In this document: piece after piece, positions 7,193-11,282 of the stretch
Layout: every line of letters begins with the position of its first letter
Numbering within the stretch: position 1 is the first letter of the stretch
DNA from: Acidobacteriota bacterium
GTDB lineage: Bacteria > Acidobacteriota > Vicinamibacteria > Vicinamibacterales > UBA2999
Direction of reading: 5' to 3'
Assembly: GCA_020851835.1 (NCBI GenBank)
Contig: JADZBZ010000290.1
Location: forward strand, 1-11,282
Length of the DNA stretch: 11,282 nucleotides
The notes under the pieces: model-generated
Database searches by the model: none
The model's input: the letters and a program-made list of their open reading frames with translations, nothing else
What the model was told of the DNA's origin: nothing
Position numbers and translations under genes: made by a program

Positions 7193-8647
7193 ATGCCGAC
7201 CACGATTCTCATTCCGACGCCGCTCCGGCCCTTCACCGACGCGCTCGACGCCGTCGAAGCCAACGGCCAGACCGTGGGCCAACTGCTGCAGGACCTCATC
7301 GCGAGGTACGGCGCGCTCAGGAACCATCTCTACAGTACGGACGGGAAGCTGCGCAGCTTCGTCAACATTTACGTCAACGACGAGGACATCCGGTACCTGC
7401 AGAAGGAGGCCACCCCGGTCGGCGCTGGCGACACGGTGAGCATCATTCCGTCGGTGGCGGGCGGCAGCGGGCTGGTTGCGACCCCGGTCCTGCCCGAGTT
7501 GTCGCCCGAGGAGGTGCGGCGCTACAGCCGCCACCTGATTCTGCCGGAGGTCGGCATGGACGGCCAGCGGGCGCTCAAGGCCGCCAAGGTGCTGTGCATC
7601 GGCGCCGGCGGGCTGGGCTCACCGGCGGCCATGTACCTGGCGGCGGCCGGCGTGGGCACACTCGGCCTGGTGGACTTCGATGTCGTCGACCTGAGCAACC
7701 TGCAGCGGCAGATCCTCCACGGCACACCCGACGTGGGACGGACGAAGCTCGCGTCCGCGAAGGACCGCCTGCACGCGCTCAATCCGAACGTGCACGTCGA
7801 AACCCACGAGGCCGCGCTGTCATCCGCGAACGCGCTCGAGCTGTTCGGCCGCTACGACGTCATCCTTGACGGCACCGACAACTTCCCGACGCGGTATCTC
7901 GTCAACGACGCGTGCGTGCTCGCCGGCAGGCCCAATGCCTACGGCAGCATCTTCCGCTTCGAGGGGCAGGCGTCGGTCTTTGCCACGAGGGGCGGGCCGT
8001 GCTACCGCTGTCTGTACCCGGAGCCGCCGCCGCCCGGCCTGGTGCCCAGTTGTGCCGAAGCCGGCGTGCTCGGCGTGCTTCCGGGCATCATCGGAACGAT
8101 TCAGGCCACTGAGACTCTCAAGCTCATCCTGGGAACGGGCGAATCTCTCGTCGGGCGTTTCCTCATCTACGACGCCCTCCGGATGCGCTTCCGCGAATTG
8201 AAGCTGCGCCGTGACGCTGAATGCCCCGTCTGCGGGGATCACCCGACGGTCCGGACGCTCATCGACTACGACCAGTTCTGCGGCGTTCAGGGGTCGGCCA
8301 CGAGCCCGGCCGACACCGGCACCTCGTCGGGGACCGAGATCACGCCGCTCGAGCTCAAGTTGGCGCTCGATCGCGGCGATCGGTTCGTCATCGTGGACGT
8401 GCGCGAGCTCCAGGAGTACCAAATCAATCGGATCGCGAGTTCGGTGTTGATCCCCCTGGGAGAGATTCCGCGCCGTCACGCGGAGATCGACCGGGAGCTG
8501 GTCGTGGTCTGCCAGTGCAAGTCGGGCGTGCGCAGCGCCAAGGCCGCGGCCATCCTGCGTGGCGTCGGATTCTCGCGGGTGCTGAACCTGACGGGCGGCA
8601 TCCTCCGCTGGATCGACGACGTCGATCCGAGTCAGCCGAAGTACTGA
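7193..8647 (+). CDS. CysO-like sulfur carrier / MoeB-ThiF E1 / rhodanese three-domain fusion
   Basis: The 484-residue product combines three sulfur-transfer modules. Residues 1-91 are a ubiquitin-like MoaD/ThiS domain closest to mycobacterial CysO (IPTPLRPFT, FVNIYVNDEDIRYLQ, TVSIIPSVAGG), with Gly90-Gly91 where free carriers end. Residues about 104-360 are a MoeB/ThiF E1 adenylating domain: GAGGLG (137-142), Asp161/Asp163, Arg172 in NLQRQ, DGTDNF (226-231), zinc pairs Cys270/Cys273 and Cys344/Cys347, and Cys287 in PSCAEAGVLG. Residues about 382-478 are a rhodanese with active-site loop CKSGVR (Cys442). The last two domains match MoeZ, the CysO activator. The E1 would adenylate and thiocarboxylate the carrier's Gly-Gly, with rhodanese persulfide as sulfur donor, but only after the Gly91-Ser92 bond is cut, probably by the JAMM protease encoded upstream. 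The frame also has GTG 7142, but that overlaps the JAMM gene; ATG 7193 gives a CysO-like N-terminus. No strong ribosome-binding site is seen. Confidence 0.93.
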   Translation: MPTTILIPTPLRPFTDALDAVEANGQTVGQLLQDLIARYGALRNHLYSTDGKLRSFVNIYVNDEDIRYLQKEATPVGAGDTVSIIPSVAGGSGLVATPVLPELSPEEVRRYSRHLILPEVGMDGQRALKAAKVLCIGAGGLGSPAAMYLAAAGVGTLGLVDFDVVDLSNLQRQILHGTPDVGRTKLASAKDRLHALNPNVHVETHEAALSSANALELFGRYDVILDGTDNFPTRYLVNDACVLAGRPNAYGSIFRFEGQASVFATRGGPCYRCLYPEPPPPGLVPSCAEAGVLGVLPGIIGTIQATETLKLILGTGESLVGRFLIYDALRMRFRELKLRRDAECPVCGDHPTVRTLIDYDQFCGVQGSATSPADTGTSSGTEITPLELKLALDRGDRFVIVDVRELQEYQINRIASSVLIPLGEIPRRHAEIDRELVVVCQCKSGVRSAKAAAILRGVGFSRVLNLTGGILRWIDDVDPSQPKY

Positions 8648-8705
8648 GCTGGGCGGCGCTCGGGCCGGAGAGACCGGGCGGCTCCTGCCCCCGGGCAATC
8701 CCGAC

Positions 8706-8734
8706 TTGCGGAGTCCGACATTGGGCACTAATAT
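8706..8734 (+). promoter_or_regulatory. Predicted sigma-70-type promoter of the Fe-S operon
   Basis: TTGCGG (8706-8711) and TAATAT (8729-8734) are separated by 17 bases and resemble -35 and -10 boxes. They lie in the 120-base gap between the fusion gene and the Rrf2 regulator, in a locally AT-rich patch unlike the surrounding sequence. The predicted transcription start (about 8741) falls inside the adjacent palindromic operator, consistent with autoregulation. The -35 box matches only partly (TTG plus weak remainder). Confidence 0.55.
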
Positions 8735-8755
8735 AGGACTTTGGCGGTCGTATAT
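8731..8755. promoter_or_regulatory. IscR/Rrf2-type operator (25-base inverted repeat)
   Basis: The element consists of ATATAGGACT, a 5-base spacer TTGGC, and GGTCGTATAT. The two 10-base arms match at 8 of 10 positions as an inverted repeat (ATATA-s-GAC-y). It agrees with the layout of the E. coli IscR type 1 site (ATA, three bases, GACT, five bases, AGTC, three bases, TAT) in length and in all but one of the fixed bases. It overlaps the -10 box and the predicted transcription start of the operon whose first gene is an Rrf2 regulator, so repression by that regulator is the natural reading. Confidence 0.7.
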
Positions 8756-8767
8756 GAGAGACGCCCC

Positions 8768-9244
8768 ATGCTGAGACTCTCCAAGAAGTCCGACTACGCG
8801 CTCATCGCGGTCAAGCACCTGGCCACCCGCCAGAACGGTACGGGTGCGTCGAGTGCCCGGGAGATCTCGGAGGCCTACTCGATTCCGCTGGAGTTGCTGG
8901 CCAAGATCCTGCAGCGCCTGGTGCGCGCCCGGCTGCTGGTGTCGGTGCAGGGCACCCGAGGCGGCTATCGCCTGGCGCGTCCCGCTCCGGCCATCAGCGT
9001 CGCAGACGTCATCCAGGCCGTCGATGGTCCACTGACGGTCACGGCCTGCTCCCCCGACGATCACGACTGCGATCAGTTCGGGACCTGCAACGTCCGCGAC
9101 CCCCTCTGGAGGATCAAGAGCCGTATTCTCGAGACGTTGACCACGGTCTCGGTGGCCGAACTGGCTGCCGATGCCGCGCCCCCGGTGACGCCGGGGCCAA
9201 AGGCGTCGCGCCTGGTCTTCGTCGCCTCGATGGGAGAGTCGTAG
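8768..9244 (+). CDS. iscR: Rrf2/IscR-family Fe-S-responsive transcriptional regulator
   Basis: A 158-residue Rrf2-family winged-helix protein. The N-terminus (LRLSKKSDYALIAVKHLA) and the DNA-binding helix with wing (SAREISEAYSIPLELLAKIL, then VQGTRGGYRLARP) are typical. Three cysteines, Cys94, Cys101 and Cys107, sit where IscR binds its cluster, though the first spacing is C-x6-C rather than C-x5-C, and Arg110 stands where E. coli IscR has its fourth ligand, His107. It probably senses Fe-S status and controls the operon it heads, through the palindrome at 8731-8755. ATG 8768 is chosen because it gives the standard Rrf2 N-terminus and follows GAGAG (8756-8760) by 7 bases; the TTG at 8741 would lie inside the operator. 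The desulfurase start directly abuts its stop. About 25 C-terminal residues (PPVTPGPKASRL...) form a low-complexity tail. SufR- or RisR-like naming is equally possible. Confidence 0.9.
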   Translation: MLRLSKKSDYALIAVKHLATRQNGTGASSAREISEAYSIPLELLAKILQRLVRARLLVSVQGTRGGYRLARPAPAISVADVIQAVDGPLTVTACSPDDHDCDQFGTCNVRDPLWRIKSRILETLTTVSVAELAADAAPPVTPGPKASRLVFVASMGES

Positions 9245-10432
9245 GTGATTTATCTGGATCATCACGCGACGACCCCGGTGGACCGGCGTGTGCTGGAGGT
9301 GATGCAGCCGTATTTCACGACGATGTTCGGCAACCCGGCCAGCCGCACGCACCGCGCGGGGTGGGACGCGGCCGAGGCGGTCGAGCGTGCTCGCAAACAG
9401 ATGGCGGCGCTGGCGGGTGCCAGCGCGCGGGAGATCGTCTTCACGAGTGGCGCGACCGAATCCAACTACCTCGCCATCGCCGGCGTGGCGGCGGCGACGC
9501 CGCCGGAGCGGCGGCATGCCGTGACGGTGGCCACCGAGCACATGGCTGTGCTCGACGTCTTCGCGCAGTTGGCCGCCGATGGCTGGACGGTGACCGTGCT
9601 GCCGGTCGGCGCGAGCGGGCTGCTCGACCCGGACGACCTGGGCAGGGCCTTGACGCCTCGGACGTCGCTCGTCAGCGTCATGGTGGCGAACAACGAAATC
9701 GGCGTGTTGCAGCCGTTGGCCGACATCACCCGCCGCGCACACGCGCAGGGCGCACTCGTGCACACCGACGCCGCGCAGGCGCTGGGCCGGACGAGGCTGG
9801 ACGTCCGGGCGCTGGACGTGGACCTGGCGTCGTTCAGTGCGCACAAGGTGTACGGACCGAAGGGCGTGGGCGCGCTGTATGTCAAGCGCGGTGTGGAGCC
9901 GCGCCTGCGAGCGCCGATGCGCGGCGGCGGCCAGGAGCGCGGGCTGCGCGGCGGTACCCTCAACGTGCCCGGCGTTGCGGGCTTCGGCGCGGCGTGTGAG
10001 ATGGCGCGGCAGGAACTGGACGCCGAGGCGGAGCGGCTCGGCGGCTTGCGCGACCGGCTGTGGCAGCGCCTCCAGGAACTGGTCGGGGGCGTCTCGCTCA
10101 ACGGTGTCCTGTCCCCGCGGCTGCCCGGGAATTTGAACGTCACCTTCGCGGACGTGGACGGCGAGGCCCTGCTGCTGGCCCTGACCGACGTCGCCGTGTC
10201 GTCCGGGTCCGCCTGCACGACCTCGCAGCCGTCGCACGTGTTGACCTCGCTCGGGCGATCGGCCGCCGACGCGCTGGCCTCGTTGCGGTTCGGTCTTGGA
10301 CGCGCGACCAGGGCCGAGGACATCGATCGCGCTGCGTCGCACGTGGCTGAAGTCGTCACCTACCTGCGGGCCTCGTCGCCGCGCTGGCAGTTGGCCCGGA
10401 CCGCCAGATCGAACGAACGGCCGTCGACGTGA
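9245..10432 (+). CDS. Cysteine desulfurase, IscS/NifS type (class I)
   Basis: A 395-residue PLP enzyme that removes sulfur from L-cysteine, giving alanine and an enzyme persulfide. Motifs: YLDHHATTP at the N-terminus, GATESN (69-74), EH at 98-99, HTDAAQ (173-178, Asp and Gln contacting PLP), SAHKVYGPKG with Lys201 as the Schiff-base residue, RGGTLN, and SSGSACTT with catalytic Cys324, equivalent to IscS Cys328. The surrounding loop is the long flexible type of class I (IscS/NifS) enzymes, not the short SufS type, although the operon carries sufB. The start is GTG at 9245, directly after the regulator's TAG; a strong ribosome-binding site GGGAGAG (9232-9238) lies 6 bases upstream and the protein begins MIYLDHHATTP as expected. 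The C-terminus is short and basic compared with E. coli IscS. It probably supplies sulfur for SufB-type cluster assembly and perhaps for the upstream rhodanese fusion. Confidence 0.95.
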   Translation: MIYLDHHATTPVDRRVLEVMQPYFTTMFGNPASRTHRAGWDAAEAVERARKQMAALAGASAREIVFTSGATESNYLAIAGVAAATPPERRHAVTVATEHMAVLDVFAQLAADGWTVTVLPVGASGLLDPDDLGRALTPRTSLVSVMVANNEIGVLQPLADITRRAHAQGALVHTDAAQALGRTRLDVRALDVDLASFSAHKVYGPKGVGALYVKRGVEPRLRAPMRGGGQERGLRGGTLNVPGVAGFGAACEMARQELDAEAERLGGLRDRLWQRLQELVGGVSLNGVLSPRLPGNLNVTFADVDGEALLLALTDVAVSSGSACTTSQPSHVLTSLGRSAADALASLRFGLGRATRAEDIDRAASHVAEVVTYLRASSPRWQLARTARSNERPST

Positions 10433-10815
10433 TGTATTCGACGGCTGTCCTCGAACGCGTCCGGAACCCCCAGCGCGTCGGCGCCATGCCAGACGAGGCG
10501 GCGGACGTGGGCGCCGGCGAGGCCGGCAATCTGGATCGGGGCACCGTGGCTCGCATCTGGGTCAGGGTCGACGGTCCACGGATCGTGGAGGCCCGTTTCA
10601 AGGTCTTCGGGTGCAGCGCGGCCATCGCGGCGGCGGCGCTGGTGGCCGAGTGGCTCGAGGGCGCGACCTTCGCCGCGGCGCGGGCACTGAGCCCGGCGGA
10701 CATTGTCGACCGCCTGGCGTTGCCGGCCGAACGCGCGCACGTGGCGGACATCGTGGTCGAGGCGGCGCAACGGGCCGTCGCCCACGCGTCGGAGAAGGCA
10801 GGACGACAGCGATGA
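10432..10815 (+). CDS. Degenerate IscU/NifU-N-fold Fe-S assembly protein
   Basis: A 127-residue protein aligning along its length with IscU: YSTAVLERVRNPQRVGAMP (IscU: Y-S-x-x-V...NPRNVG), VGAGEAGN, ARFKVFGCSAAIAAAALVAEWLEG (matching FKTYGCGSAIASSSLVTEW), and an LPAERAHVADIV C-terminal motif. Of the key IscU residues, Cys63 is kept (Cys61 here) and His105 is kept (His103), but Cys37 is Arg36, Asp39 is Thr38 and Cys106 is Val104. With a single cysteine it is unlikely to hold a [2Fe-2S] cluster or the zinc of SufU. A role as persulfide acceptor between the desulfurase and SufB, like SufE, is a reasonable inference. The ATG at 10432 shares one base with the desulfurase stop (TGATG), so translation is probably coupled; GTG 10429 is an alternative start. 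It overlaps the next gene in an ATGA. The gene looks intact, not decaying. Confidence 0.88.
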   Translation: MYSTAVLERVRNPQRVGAMPDEAADVGAGEAGNLDRGTVARIWVRVDGPRIVEARFKVFGCSAAIAAAALVAEWLEGATFAAARALSPADIVDRLALPAERAHVADIVVEAAQRAVAHASEKAGRQR

Positions 10816-11141
10816 TTCAGATTACCGAGAGCGCAGCACGCGTCATCAGACGCCAACTGCCGAAAGAACATCTCGCATCGGGGGGACTCCGAATCGCCAT
10901 CAAGGCTGGCGGCTGCTCCGGGTTCGCCTATACGTTTGCGTTCGACCCTTGCCCGAAAGCCACCGACCAGGTGTTCGAGGGACCCGAGGGCGCGAAGGTG
11001 TTCGTGGATCCCCGGAGTCTGAAGCTCCTCGACGGCACCGTGCTCGACTTCGACGAGCACAACCTGATGGCAGCGGCATTCACCCTGAAGAACCCGCATG
11101 CCACGAGCACGTGCGGCTGCGGTGAGTCATTCAGCGCGTAA
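10812..11141 (+). CDS. A-type Fe-S carrier protein (IscA/SufA/ErpA, HesB family)
   Basis: A 109-residue protein of normal family length. It begins MIQITESAARVIRRQL and carries the three invariant cysteines: Cys35 in AGGCSGFAY and Cys101/Cys103 in the C-terminal STCGCGESF. These bind iron or an Fe-S cluster and pass it to target apoproteins. FDEHNLMAAAFTLKNPHATS is the usual central-to-late segment. The ATG overlaps the stop of the IscU-like gene (ATGA, 10812-10815), and AGGA at 10800-10803 is a well-placed ribosome-binding site. sufB follows 8 bases after its stop. Which A-type subgroup it belongs to (IscA, SufA or ErpA) cannot be decided by eye. Confidence 0.95.
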   Translation: MIQITESAARVIRRQLPKEHLASGGLRIAIKAGGCSGFAYTFAFDPCPKATDQVFEGPEGAKVFVDPRSLKLLDGTVLDFDEHNLMAAAFTLKNPHATSTCGCGESFSA

Positions 11142-11149
11142 GGCGGACC

Positions 11150-11282
11150 ATGAGCACATCCACAGACGTCATCGAACAACTCGCGAACACCGAATACAAG
11201 TACGGGTTCATCACCGACATCGAGCAGGACATCGCGCCCAAGGGCCTCAACGAGGACATCGTCCGCCTCATTTCGGCGAAGA
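11150..11282 (+). CDS. sufB: Fe-S cluster assembly protein SufB, 3' truncated by window edge
   Basis: Only the first 44 residues are in view (MSTSTDVIEQLANTEYKYGF, then ITDIEQDIAPKGLNEDIVRL and ISAK). This is the characteristic SufB N-terminus: N-x-E-Y-K-Y-G-F, then T-D-I-E, then P-K-G-L with E-D/E-I-x-R-L-I-S. SufB is the scaffold core of the SufBCD complex, where persulfide sulfur and iron are built into a cluster. The ATG is 8 bases after the stop of the A-type carrier, with a modest GGCGGA sequence just upstream (11142-11147). sufC and sufD, and possibly a SufE or SufT gene, would be expected beyond the right edge. Confidence 0.92.
   Translation, partial: MSTSTDVIEQLANTEYKYGFITDIEQDIAPKGLNEDIVRLISAK

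Noticed and set aside
8674..8694. GC-rich hairpin after the fusion gene as a rho-independent terminator
   Set aside because: The stem is only about 5 base pairs (CCGGG with CCCGG) with alternative pairings and no T-run follows, so a terminator is not supported.
8741..8767. TTG start for the Rrf2 regulator
   Set aside because: It lies inside the operator and at the predicted transcription start; ATG 8768 has a ribosome-binding sequence and the standard Rrf2 N-terminus.
7820..10342. An 840-codon open frame on the minus strand
   Set aside because: It runs antisense to three well-identified genes (fusion, regulator, desulfurase). Its translation is Arg/Gly/His-rich with no family motif, the usual shadow of GC-biased codons on the opposite strand.
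10296..10811. Long N-terminal extension of the A-type carrier
   Set aside because: It is an out-of-frame shadow of the desulfurase end and the IscU-like gene; the carrier family starts at the ATG at 10812.
1..11282. CRISPR arrays, tRNA/rRNA genes, insertion sequences, attachment sites
   Set aside because: No regularly spaced repeats, cloverleaf-type sequences, transposase motifs or terminal inverted repeats were seen on reading the window.

Overview
The window is GC-rich, almost entirely coding, and contains 12 protein genes (one cut at each end). It has no tRNA, rRNA, CRISPR array or recognisable mobile element, and no gene-free stretch above about 120 bases. The gene content (a PilT-like protein, a CaiB/BaiF CoA transferase, a SIMPL protein, a SUMF1-fold protein, and a SUF cluster led by an Rrf2 regulator) and strong G/C preference at third codon positions would fit a high-GC soil bacterium such as an Acidobacteriota of the Vicinamibacteria type. 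That placement is inference; no phylogenetic marker is present.

Layout. (1) Positions 1-1197 (+): the end of a PilT-type secretion ATPase whose nucleotide-binding motifs are degraded. (2) Positions 5039 down to 1199 (-): a tight four-gene operon: a class I/II aminotransferase, a homoserine dehydrogenase without an ACT domain, a class III CoA transferase, and a small unknown protein. The first two junctions are ATGA overlaps. (3) Positions 5074-6575 (+), divergent from that operon across a 34-base gap holding a palindromic -10-like element: a SUMF1-fold protein lacking the formylglycine-generating cysteines, and a secreted SIMPL-domain protein. (4) Positions 6640-8647 (+): a JAMM/Mec+-type zinc protease followed by a three-domain fusion of a CysO-type ubiquitin-like sulfur carrier, a MoeB/ThiF E1 domain and a rhodanese. 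(5) Positions 8768 to the right edge (+): a SUF/ISC-type Fe-S assembly operon: Rrf2/IscR-type regulator, IscS-type cysteine desulfurase, an IscU-fold protein missing most ligand residues, an A-type carrier (IscA/SufA) and the start of SufB. A near-perfect 25-base IscR-type operator overlaps the promoter of this operon.

How the parts may work together. Regions 4 and 5 form a sulfur-handling block. In Mycobacterium tuberculosis the separate proteins MoeZ (E1-rhodanese), CysO (carrier) and Mec+ (JAMM protease), with CysM, make cysteine from a protein thiocarboxylate. Here carrier and activator are one polypeptide with the carrier's Gly-Gly buried inside it, so cleavage after Gly-Gly by the neighbouring JAMM protease would be needed to free an activatable C-terminus. 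Cysteine made this way could feed the desulfurase next door, which supplies sulfur to SufB-based Fe-S assembly. The IscU-like protein keeps only one cysteine and so looks more like a sulfur relay than a cluster scaffold. These functional links are inferred from sequence and gene order.
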